Shown here: positions 47,178-57,305 of the stretch, piece after piece
Layout of the letters: every line of letters begins with the position of its first letter
How positions within the stretch are numbered: the stretch's first letter is position 1
From: Trichomonas vaginalis G3
Lineage: Eukaryota > Parabasalia > Trichomonadida > Trichomonadidae
Assembly: GCF_026262505.1 (NCBI RefSeq)
Contig: NC_067205.1
Coordinates: 24,607,872 to 24,671,871, forward strand
Direction of reading: 5' to 3'
DNA: 64,000 nucleotides
Position numbers and translations under genes: made by a program
The notes under the pieces: generated by a model
The model's database searches: none
Told to the model about the DNA's origin: nothing
The model's input: only the letters and a program-made list of their open reading frames with translations

Positions 47178-50102
47178 ATGATCTTCAAAGAATTTATTTT
47201 CACAGAGTTTTCTGTTAATTTTGAAGTTGATTTAGAAGACTTTAGTACAAATACTTCATTATTTGATGATTTCGAATTCAAAAACTGCTACTTCAAAAGA
47301 AATTCTAGTCATAATGACTACATTATTAATATTACTAACACAGATAAAATTGAGCATCTAGTTTCAGTTGAACTGAGAAAACGAATTGACAAAAGTAGAT
47401 ATAATATTTCTCATGATGATTCTATTCTTACAATATATAACGAAACTAACACAAAAGTCATATCAATTAATGCTAAAATCGCATATTTTCAAGAAAACAA
47501 AGATTTTTTAATTATAAAATTATATCATCAAAACTTATATTCAAATACATCATACAATTTTACAATGATTAACTCAATAAAAACATATGAAAAAGATCCT
47601 TCTTTGGAAGTTATCATTTCAAATCACAGTATTTCTCAAATAAGAGATGAATATTTGGTCCAAATCGATGGATTTGTTGAAAATTCTATAAATACAGATC
47701 GAATACTTGAGTTGCATTATTGGATTGATTCAAATCATCAACAAGAAAACTTATTTAATTCTAATTACATCAACATTAATCCAAATTATCCATTTTCACA
47801 TAACATTCGAATTGATAATCAAAACAACGAGTTTTTTTCAATTTCATTTGCCTGCATAGATCAACATCAAATGATCTATAGTAATAAAATTAATTATAAT
47901 TATAGTCTTGATAAAACATTAGATCTCAAAAATAAATTACATGATGAAACGGAAGATTCTGATCCATTTATTCCAACATATAATAAATTTATTCCATTAG
48001 GTGTAAAATTTTTTGAAACAGATTTGAAAAAATATGATGCACTCCCAGTTTTTAATTCCACTCTTTTCAACTCAGCACATATAAAAAGGAACATACTTAG
48101 AACTAATGGTACAGCATTAGAAATTATTAGAGCTGGTAAGAGAATTCCATATAGACAGGAATTTTGGAAAGTAAATATAACAATTGATAATGGAGTATGG
48201 AGGTGTTTGGGCATTAACTACACTAAAGATATTGATTTCAGCACCAATTATTCTGTGAATTATGAAAAGATAGGCAAAAATTTATATGCTCCTGTTGATG
48301 TACCAATTAATGAATATGGACTTGGTGAACATTGCATTTATTTTTATTTTCGTTATGAACACATGGATGATCCTATGAATAATTTTTCTAGATCAATAAA
48401 AGTATATTTTGAAATTTTTAGACCAATATTAATTCTTTCTGCTACAACACCAAATACATCTTCAAATGGAAGTAATAAACAAATACAATTCAAAGTTAAA
48501 TTCGATTATTCAATAAACACTGATTTCTTGTTCAATTATACACTTGATTCGTTACATACACAATCAATAAGTATTTCTTTATCACAAGAAATAGAAGAAA
48601 AAACATTCACAATGGATGTGCCAGACCTTTCAGTTGGTCAACATCACATCGATTTTAAAGATGATATCAATGAGTATTCAATCCCATTCGAAGTATTTAA
48701 TGAAAAATCTCCTGAGATTGAGTATTCAGAAACAACTACACAAGGAAATCCAAATTCTCACATTAAAGGAATCAGTGAGACAGTATCAATTAATTGTAAA
48801 TATCGAGATTTAGATGGAAATGGGAAAATTTATTTCAATTATTATTTCGATAGCAATCAACCAACATCGATTTTTGTATCAGACCTTACAAACACAAATT
48901 GGATATCATATTCAAAAACGATTAATATTGATGGCTTAACAACATCTGATTCAACAATTCACTCATTAACGATTTTCTTTTCTGATGAGACAAATCATAA
49001 ATCAGCATTGAAAAAGTATTATTTCAAATATGTTCGAAATCATCCAGTCTTAAGTTTTGTTCAAAGTCCTAAGAGTTCTTTCACATATCAAGTTGATAAA
49101 ACATTAGATGTTAATCTTCGATATTCAGATCTTCGCGGAAGTGGAACATCATCAATGATTTATTATTCATATGATAATAACAATTATTATTCACAAATAA
49201 AAACGATTTCGATGACATCAAACCAAATAACAACATCATTCTCAATCGGATTAGATCAGTTTTCAAAAGAAATATCTCACACTATAAATTTCAAAGCAAT
49301 CAATTCATTTAATGAAGAAACTGCTAATATTCCGCATCAAATCATAATTAGCTATTCCAATCCTAAATTAACAATAACAACTCCACCTTCTTCATCATAC
49401 ACAAGGAATATAGATTATTTCATCTCTGTTTCAGGAACTGTTCAAGACACAAATCTTGGAACTATTGTTTTGCAATATAAATATGATAACAACGATGTAT
49501 TCAATACAATTGATAGAATCACCATAACTGGAACAACACAAATTATATCATTCTCAGCAAATTTATATATTGATAACGCTATGACAGAAAATACCCATTC
49601 GGTCACAATCCGAATTATTGATTCATATAATAAAATTCATCAATTGAATCCATATTCTTTCACATATAAATATCCTAAACTGGATATTCAGTTTATCGAG
49701 AAATATGATGTAAATAGAGCCCCAATATTTTTTCGAGGATTTAATGATACAATAAAAATCCCAGTTATTGTTTCTTATTTTACTGAAGTCCAAAAATTAT
49801 TTATAAATTATGTAATCGAAAATACTAACTATATCGGTCAACAGGAATTATCAATGAATAATGAAATATCTCGAGCTACTGAGATCCAATTTCAAGTTCC
49901 AAATACTTATGAAGAAAATAAATATAAGATCAAAATAAATGTAGTCGATAGTACATATTTTAAGAACTCAAATGAACTCTATTATTTGTTTAATTATACA
50001 TGTGCTGAACCATTTAAACATAAATTTTGCACTCAAAATTACAATATTTATCTAATGAACAAATTAGGTTTAAATACGGCTTTACTACTTGGATTTGATT
50101 GA
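47178..50102 (+). CDS. Modular surface-type protein, C-terminally truncated
   Basis: This 974-residue protein has many NxS/T glycosylation sites and a chain of related beta-rich modules of about 90-110 residues from about residue 410. Modules open PILILSATTP, PEIEYSETTT, PVLSFVQSP, PKLTITTPPSSSYT and PKLDIQFIEK, and each carries a D-type YRDLDGNGKIYFNYYFD or YSDLRGSGTSSMIYYSYD block. Such cadherin/Ig-like chains are common in large trichomonad surface proteins. The start codon (MIFKEFIFTEFSVNFEVD) is not followed by a clear signal peptide, and no transmembrane anchor follows the last module. The last ~15 residues (NKLGLNTALLLGFD) come from a sequence duplicated just downstream. Confidence 0.75.
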   Translation: MIFKEFIFTEFSVNFEVDLEDFSTNTSLFDDFEFKNCYFKRNSSHNDYIINITNTDKIEHLVSVELRKRIDKSRYNISHDDSILTIYNETNTKVISINAKIAYFQENKDFLIIKLYHQNLYSNTSYNFTMINSIKTYEKDPSLEVIISNHSISQIRDEYLVQIDGFVENSINTDRILELHYWIDSNHQQENLFNSNYININPNYPFSHNIRIDNQNNEFFSISFACIDQHQMIYSNKINYNYSLDKTLDLKNKLHDETEDSDPFIPTYNKFIPLGVKFFETDLKKYDALPVFNSTLFNSAHIKRNILRTNGTALEIIRAGKRIPYRQEFWKVNITIDNGVWRCLGINYTKDIDFSTNYSVNYEKIGKNLYAPVDVPINEYGLGEHCIYFYFRYEHMDDPMNNFSRSIKVYFEIFRPILILSATTPNTSSNGSNKQIQFKVKFDYSINTDFLFNYTLDSLHTQSISISLSQEIEEKTFTMDVPDLSVGQHHIDFKDDINEYSIPFEVFNEKSPEIEYSETTTQGNPNSHIKGISETVSINCKYRDLDGNGKIYFNYYFDSNQPTSIFVSDLTNTNWISYSKTINIDGLTTSDSTIHSLTIFFSDETNHKSALKKYYFKYVRNHPVLSFVQSPKSSFTYQVDKTLDVNLRYSDLRGSGTSSMIYYSYDNNNYYSQIKTISMTSNQITTSFSIGLDQFSKEISHTINFKAINSFNEETANIPHQIIISYSNPKLTITTPPSSSYTRNIDYFISVSGTVQDTNLGTIVLQYKYDNNDVFNTIDRITITGTTQIISFSANLYIDNAMTENTHSVTIRIIDSYNKIHQLNPYSFTYKYPKLDIQFIEKYDVNRAPIFFRGFNDTIKIPVIVSYFTEVQKLFINYVIENTNYIGQQELSMNNEISRATEIQFQVPNTYEENKYKIKINVVDSTYFKNSNELYYLFNYTCAEPFKHKFCTQNYNIYLMNKLGLNTALLLGFD

Positions 50103-50182
50103 ATCTATTTGCTCTAATTTTCCAAACATCATTTGTAATAAGGTTTAAATATGGCTTTATTACTTGGATTAAACTAGATTGA
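50064..50182. repeat. Short direct duplication at the gene 3' end
   Basis: Two copies of a block (AGGTTTAAATACGGCTTTAC near 50,066 and AGGTTTAAATATGGCTTTAT near 50,140, each followed by TACTTGGATT) are separated by about 74 bases. The first copy supplies the terminal codons of the surface-type protein. Confidence 0.8.
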
Positions 50183-50669
50183 AATAAAAATATCATATTT
50201 GTTGATTATAACTTATAAAAAAATATGATAGATGTTGTGCGAATTTCTTACAAAATGTATATTCCAAATACCTATCACCTCAAATTGTTTTGGGCATTAC
50301 AAATTCATTTAAAAATAGGACCCAATTTTCTGAATTGAAATACCTGAGGCAATGAATATTACCTCAATTTATGATATTAAATATTATTTTGATCAAATTT
50401 ATCTTTTACATCACTTTAGTAACATCTCATACTCATAATATAGTAAGTACAGACAAGAGTGGGCTATAAACTCCGTTTCCTTCGTAAATTCTCTTATTCA
50501 AATTTTTGATAGAGATTCACTCAATATTGTGGAAGAAAAACGATAGGGAGACTTTACGAAGGAAAATAGACAGTATATGTAGACTATTTCTATGCAAATT
50601 AAAACAAAAAATTATTAAATTAACAAACTACTATATAAAGTATTTATAAACAATTCATAAATATGCATA
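50103..50669. other. Spacer with MITE
   Basis: No gene; contains the second copy of the small TA-type inverted-repeat element at 50,467-50,570. Confidence 0.6.
50467..50570. mobile_element. MITE, TA-type family copy 2
   Basis: Reverse-complement relative of 25,952-26,059. The left arm TTTCCTTCGTAAATTCTC (50,476) pairs with the right arm GAGACTTTACGAAGGAAA (ending 50,565) with one mismatch over 18 bases, and the interior (TTATTCAAATTTTTGATAGA, then GATTCACTCAATATTG) matches the other copy closely. The outermost bases are eroded on the right side. Confidence 0.75.
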
Positions 50670-53511
50670 TTAAAAATCTATATCATCACCATGTTCGCTA
50701 TTTCTTGATTCAGATTGTTCGTCATAAATCCTATTCAAGTATTTGAGCTCAATTCTCCTCTTTATCTTCGCATAAACGCAAACTGAGAATGTAACTAACA
50801 AAATGAATCCAACAACTGATGAAATAATAATAACAATTTTGAGCCAAGTCTTCATATTCTGTTTCTTGACGAGATAGAACACGGCTTGTTTGTTTTCAAT
50901 GACACAGCTTGTGTCTATTATTGATCCTATATCAAATGTTGATTTTGATGAAATTTTTGTTTTCCAATTTTTACATTTTGATTTGGAAAGTTTTAGAACA
51001 ATAACTTTGAAGTCTTTGATGCTGGAACTAACAGCTATTTGTTGTGTATCTGTTGCAACAAATTCTATTTCACCTTTTTTAGATTCTTGCAAATCCATTT
51101 CAATATAAGGGATAGAAGAAGAGTTAAATGGGATAATGATATTTCCTGATTCATCTGGATTGTAAGTTAGCCTTGCAAACGCGTTTTCTGAAAAATTAAT
51201 ATTATCTGCCGAAAAAGTTCCGACATTTAAATAGTCGGATGAGTCCAAATACAAATCATGAGTATTCAACGTGCCACCGATGACCCTTCCTGCTTGAGAA
51301 ATTTTAATATTCGATACTTTTATGTTATTATCAAGCAAAAGATTCAAAGGGTTCATGATTTCTATCTGATCAAACTCAACACTGAAGTTTTCTGGTATAA
51401 TAAATTGAGTTTCAGATGAAATCGTGAAATTAATTGGAATTTTTCCGGCAACATCACGAAAAGCAACAGTTCCACACGGATCAATCCTCAAAGATTCAAC
51501 TGCTGATGAATTTCTGGAGTCAATTATAATGACAGAGTTCGGATGGTTGTTTTTGAGAAATACATTGCCAGGAGATTGCGAATTTAGATTGATTTCTGTA
51601 ATCCAAGGCAGGTTATTATCAATAGTAATTGTTTGGCTCCTGCGGAATCTTCTGTCATCAATAATAATCCCATCATTCTCAAAACTAATGTTTTTTGGGG
51701 AGTAATTCAACAATTCATACCCTTTAATGGTATAATTTGTACTTCTGAAGTCCGAGTACGTATCAAATTTCATTTCTGTCACTGAAACAGAAAAATTCGA
51801 ATAAATATCAGAATGAATAAGGGAAACAGTACCAATATTGATATCATTGTTAAAATAAGCATTGATACCAATCAGTTTCAATGATTTAAATGATGTTCCT
51901 TTGATGTTTAAGTCTAATTTATCTAATTCTGCATTTTCCCATTCAATTCTTACGTCTTGGTGACAATCAGAGAGGTCTATTGTATGTACACTCTGATTAG
52001 ATATATAAATATCAACAATTGATGACTCATTTGGATGATATTTTTGTAAATTATCATCAATTATGTAATTATCCGGACAAAAATAGAAACTGTCAACGAA
52101 ACATAGTTTAAGATGTTCTTTATAGTTTCCATCATCAGTTCGATTCAAATCTATACAATAATTTCCTTCATTTTCTGATTCATGATATAAAATATCATAA
52201 AACTTGATTGTATCGCTATCAATGAACTTCATTGTCTCCTTTTGCATGAAATTCTTCTGTTTGCTGCAAATAATATTGCGATAATACTTAGTACTAGATT
52301 TTATATTAAAATTAAAATATTTTTCACTTCCGTCATGGAAATTATCAATTTGTAATGACATTGCGGATGAATGTCCTGCAAAAGTGATCGAAATAAATTC
52401 AGAAATCGTTACATTTTGGAAATAAGAAAATCCACCTGTAAATCTGAAGTTTCTCATCATATAATAGTTCCCATAGTAATTAGACTTGTAGAAATCCAAG
52501 TCTATCATAACCAAAACATTGTTTTCTCCGGTATAAATATTAGAATTTGAAAGTTTTGTAGAAAAGATCATGAAATTCATTTTGTCTACATTGTTGAATG
52601 TGATATTTGAGTTTGACGCATTCAAATATTGTAAATATGAAAGATTTGCCAATATGAAATTTGCATTTGAGTTTTTTAAGTCGAAATGTACCAAATTTGA
52701 CATGTATTCTGACATATAATTGATATCATTGGTGGAGTGAACGTAAAATTGCACGTGTTGTGGAGATATTCCGTGATTCAAAATAGAATGTACTGGAAAT
52801 CTGCTGGCAATTATATTTGTTGGCTCAACAAGGTTGAAATGGATGAATGATTTGAGCATGGCTTGTGAAACAAAATATTGCCAAATTTTAAGTGTAGAAT
52901 GAGGGGTAATCATGTAGAAATTCAAATCTACGTGGCATTTGAAAACGTTTAATTGAATTTTGTTGTCATTTTCAAGTGAAATTTTTAAACCTTGAAATTG
53001 TGCTCCGAAACTTACATTTCCTGTGACATTTATAATATCTATGTTAACTTGTGATGAGTCTAATTGCAGAGAAACTGTAGTTTTGTTGATGTTCGCATTT
53101 GAATCATAAATTATTTTAAAATTCGAAGCTTGAAGGTTGGATATCGATTTTAATGATATCAGATCTGATGAGATGTCTTCAACTGACATCTTTATACCTG
53201 CTATTGAATTGAATTTGGTATTTTTCATAGTGATTTCTTTTGCTGAAAGAACATACTTCTCTGTTTCGATTGTTATGTTGGTCAATGCGATGTGAATATC
53301 ACTGAAAAAGCTAAAAAGAGTATCAAATTTAAGTGATGTCTCATCACTTAACCCGTTAATTGAAAATTTACAATCTTTAACGAGTTTGATTGAATCAAGA
53401 TATGTAGATTCTTCTTCGAGTGTGTCTGCGATGTTAAAGATAACTGTCTGTTTTTAAATAAAAGCAGCATGAGATACAATTAGAAACAGTGAAAATAAGA
53501 AAAATCAACAT
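50670..53511 (-). pseudogene. Type I membrane protein, copy A, interrupted near its start
   Basis: The main frame (53,285 back to 50,670) gives 871 residues, but it starts on a non-ATG codon and stays open upstream to about 53,455. A signal-peptide frame starts at ATG 53,511 (MLIFLIFTVSNCISCCFYL), matching the start of copy B (MLIFVLFVNCNCISCCFYL), and ends after six more residues. Relative to copy B about 40 residues are missing at the junction and the frame changes there. The ectodomain is Asn-rich with many NxS/T sites, followed by a membrane segment (WLKIVIIISSVVGFILLV) and a tail with YLNRIYDEQSE. The role is unknown; surface protein. Confidence 0.7.
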
Positions 53512-53670
53512 ACAAAAATTTACAATATACAAAAAAATTCAATGAAATCTGCCTTACAATGGCATTTGACGGCAAAATTTTGACAAAAAGTATTGAAAAA
53601 TATTAAAACGATTTTCAAAATGGAAAGCTGAATAAAACTTGCAACAGCTAATTTTGCAAAGAAAGTATTG

Positions 53671-56606
53671 TTAATAAAAGTCGATATCTTCTGAGATTTC
53701 AGGAAAACTTGCTTCAATCGAATGTTCTTCATACATCTTATTCAAATATTTGAGTTCATATTTCTGCTTGAGTTTCTTAAAGATCAACATTGAACTAAGA
53801 ACTAATAATGCAAAAGCAACAACAGATGAAATAATGATAACATTCTTCTCCCATGTTTTCAATTCATGCCTCTTAGCGATATAAAATACGGCATTATTTT
53901 TACCATCCATCCTACAAATAGTTTTCAATGGAGGTATATTTTTTGTATGAAAATAAATCGTATTTTCCCAATTATGGCATTTTGAACTCGAAATATTAAT
54001 AACTGGAACTTCAAAATCAGGAATATTTGAATCAAAGGATATTTCTTCATTGTTGCGTAGTACAAATTCTATTTTACCTTTTTTCGGTCCATTATAAATC
54101 ATATCAATAAATGGAATTGAAATTGCGCTAAAATAAATATGTACACGAGGTTTTTGAATTGGACTATATGTAATCTTCGCGAATGTTTCTTCGTTGAACC
54201 TAACAATCTTTGAGGAAAAAGTACCAACATATATATTATTTGATGAAAGAATATTTGTAACATTAGAATTCACTACCCCAAAATTAACTTTTCCGGAATA
54301 AAGCATATATGTTGCTGGGATCCAAATGGGATGTTCTGGTAAAATATTTAATTCATCATTAATAAAAATATTGTTGAACTCAGCAGTTAAATTTTTTGGG
54401 ATAATAAATTGTGTTTGAGATGATATGGTGAAATTTATCGGTATTGTTCCAGAAATATTTCGGAAAATAACAATACCACTTGGTTCAATTTCTAATGTTT
54501 TAGTGGCTGATGAATTTATAGAGTCGATCTTTAAAATCGATCGAGGATTTGTGTTTTTAAGATACAATTTTCCTGGAGATTGGGAACTAAGATTAATTTC
54601 TGTGTTCCATTGTAAATCATTATCGATTGTAATATTATATGATCGTTTCGAAAACGCATATGATCAATTTGTATGAAATCATCATAAAATCGAATTTCCT
54701 TTGGGTTATAATTGAGCAATGTAAAATTGTTCGTAGAATAGTTGCTGTTCGTGAATGAAGACAATTGATCGAAATGAAGATCTTTAGTGTTTAAGATATA
54801 ATCAGAAGTAATATTAGAGTTCTGCAGGATTACTGTTTCACAGTAAATTTCATTATTAAAGTGAGTATTGATTCCAATAAGAGTCAGTGTTTGGAAATAT
54901 GTTCCAATAATAGTTAGGTTAAGTTGACTTATATTGGAATATAACCATTTAATTGATACGTCTTTATGGCATGCTGAAAGATCAAGAGTGTCTGTTTTAT
55001 TTGTTAAAATAATAATATTAACTGTTGATGATATATTAGCAAATGAGTCTGCAAACTTTGGTTTTCTTTGGTAACCTTCTGGACAGCTATCTTTGTTTGT
55101 CGGAATGCATATTTTCAGATTCTCCTTATATTTATTTTTATCTGTTCTATTCAAATCAATGCAGTAATTTCCTTCTTGATCTGCTTCATGGTATATAATA
55201 TCATAAACTTTAATTGAGTCTGAATCTGTGAAATTAATAGTCTTGTATTTAATGAAATCCTTTTGTTTGCTGCAAATAATATTTGAATAATAATCTGAGC
55301 TTGATTGAATTGCAAAATTAAGATTCTCTGCCCCACCGACGAAATTATCTATTTGCAATGTTTTGTTTGATGTGGAATCTACAAAAATAATTGGCTCGCT
55401 TTTATTAAGTATGGCATTTTCTATATAAAAATTGCTTCCAGAAAATTGTATACTCTTTCTGAATTTGTAGCTACCGTGAAATTTTGAATTAGTAAATTTG
55501 CATTTTTCAACGAAATCAATTAAATTCTGGCTTGAATTTAATGTTGAATTTATCATCTCTGAAACAACAATTAAAATGTGATTACTAGAACTAGCATCGT
55601 TGATTATAATATTTGAATTTACAGATATCAATTTTTGCAAGAAACCTCCATGAAGAAAAGTCAAGTTTGCATTTGAATCGGTCAAGTCAAAGACGATTAA
55701 ACTTGCAATAGACTTGGAAACAAAATTAATATCATTGTATGCATATACATAATATTGGACATGCTGTGTGTTTGTTGCGTTTCTATCGAAAGTATTTGAA
55801 GGGAAATAATCAGCAATTATGTTTGTTGGTTCATTTAAAAAGAAACTGACATATGAGTCAAAAAATGCTTGAGAAATAAAATATTGCCATAATTTAAGGG
55901 TAGCATTTGGTGTAATCATGTCAAATTTCATGTTCACGTGGCATTGGAAAGCATTTAATTGTAATTCCTTTCCATTTTCGAAGGTAATTAAAAAACCTTG
56001 AAATTGAGTACCAAAACTTATATCACCAGTAACATCCATTATGTGAATATCAACAAATGATGATTTTGAACTAGGTTCAATCTTGATTTTATTATTATTT
56101 AACATTGATTTATAAAATATTTCAAAATTTGTAGCTTGAAGTATCGCTATTGATGTCAATGATTCGGAATCAGATGAAAGTGTCTCAACTGAAATGGAGA
56201 TCCCTGTTTCTGGTATAAATTTTGTTTTTGTTAAACGGATTACATTTGCTGAGAGTTCGGGTTTATTCATAATGATTATAATATTTGTTAATGAGATATC
56301 ATACGCAAAGAAGAATGATGATAATGCATCGAATTTTATTTTTGTGTGATTATTTAATCCCGTGATAGCAAAAGTGCAACCGAATTTAAGTCTAAGCGAC
56401 TCAAAAAATGGATGATCCTTGTCAAACGAATCGGCAAAATCGAAATTAACATTTTCAGCTTCTGCAATATCTCTTGTGAAATTATCCCATTTATCAAATT
56501 TGTGAATCTGAACCTTTGCATAACCTTCTCGGCAAAGATTTTCGCTTGTTAAATAGAAACAACATGAAATGCAATTGCAATTTACAAAAAGAACAAAAAT
56601 CAGCAT
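53671..56606 (-). pseudogene. Type I membrane protein, copy B, one frameshift
   Basis: This is the paralogue of copy A, about 965 residues if the frame were continuous. It opens with a signal peptide (MLIFVLFVNCNCISCCFYL, 56,606), then a cysteine-bearing segment and a long Asn-rich ectodomain. Around 54,650 the frame is lost by one base: the upstream frame ends LQENCILKTQILDRF while the parallel frame reads NITIDNDLQWNTEINLSSQS, matching copy A. The second part (to 53,671) has an anchor (NVIIISSVVAFALLVL) and tail YLNKMYEEHSIEA. It is either a young pseudogene or an assembly error in one homopolymer-like spot (TTTCGAAAACG). The two copies are 160 bases apart. Confidence 0.7.
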
Positions 56607-56757
56607 GAAAAAAAAAAGAAAATAAGGTTATTGGGAAATTAAACATTTTCCAATGTGACTAAAGTGGTTCAATGCAATATAATAATGTCCCAAGAACATG
56701 GAGAAAAAAAAATAATGCATTTTGTTAAGTTAGATGCTTCGTTTTTGATCATTTTAA

Positions 56758-56970
56758 GGGTGCACTTACCACTTTCTGACATTCTCTCAATTTTTTGACA
56801 TTCTAGTTTTTTATTCAAATTTTCTAAGGTAAAACGTCATTAACTTTGTTCGGAAAGAAGTTATTTTAACTCATTCTATAGTACCTTATATTACTGTTAT
56901 ACTTTTTTTCCAATCACAATAATGATATATTGATATTATGGAAGGATGTCAAAAAGTGGTAAGTGCACCC
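56758..56970. mobile_element. 213-bp MITE with TTAA target duplication
   Basis: The left end GGGTGCACTTACCACTTTCT (56,758) pairs with the right end AGTGGTAAGTGCACCC (ending 56,970). The inverted repeats run about 29 bases with two or three mismatches and TTAA flanks both sides (56,754-56,757 and 56,971-56,974). TTAA duplication with GGG termini fits Kolobok- or piggyBac-type elements. No coding capacity. Confidence 0.85.
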
Positions 56971-57000
56971 TTAAAAACGTTATTCGATGATTTAAAAAAG

Positions 57001-57008
57001 AAAAAAAG
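57001..57008 (-). terminator. RNA polymerase III T-run
   Basis: The minus strand reads GC then seven T residues immediately after the tRNA 3' end, the usual pol III stop. Confidence 0.7.
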
Positions 57009-57080
57009 CTCGGTCACCGGGAATCGAACCCGGATCAAAAGAACGACAATCTTACATGATAACCATTACACTATGACCGA
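57009..57080 (-). tRNA. tRNA-Asp (GUC)
   Basis: On the minus strand TCGGTCA (57,080-57,074) pairs perfectly with TGACCGA (57,016-57,010). The A box TAGTGTAATGG and the perfect B box GGTTCGATTCC are present. The T arm is CCGGG-TTCGATT-CCCGG. The anticodon loop TTGTCGT gives GTC (Asp), the discriminator after TGACCGA is G as in Asp tRNAs, and GC plus a run of seven T forms a pol III terminator. There is no intron. Confidence 0.9.
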
Positions 57081-57280
57081 TTTACATAAACATTATTTTT
57101 TTAAACTTAATAATATTTAATAATGTAAGGATGTCATTTTATCATTTATGAAATTCTGAGAATGTTTTTGGCCTTTGTTCAAAAACGGTAAATGTTACTT
57201 ACATTATCTCAATATGCAAGTTCAAACTTACTTTTGATGGGAAATTCCTCAAAATTCTTTCAAAAATTTCTATCTACCAA

Positions 57281-57296
57281 TCAACTTTTCAATTAA
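57281..57296 (+). promoter_or_regulatory. Initiator-like region before an ACG start
   Basis: TCAACTTTTCAATTAA contains two TCA cores (A at 57,283 and 57,291) that lie 23 and 15 bases before the ACG at 57,306. Their spacing matches normal trichomonad 5' leaders and supports initiation there rather than at the ATG 441 bases further on. Confidence 0.45.
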
Positions 57297-57305
57297 TTTT
57301 GAAAT

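Larger units (their letters stand above)
56607..57009. other. Spacer with TTAA element
   Basis: No gene. The 213-bp TTAA-flanked element fills 56,758-56,970. Confidence 0.6.

Noticed and set aside
56938-57120. 60-codon plus-strand frame (MEGCQKVVSAPLKTL)
   Set aside because: It spans the end of the TTAA element and the antisense of the tRNA gene.
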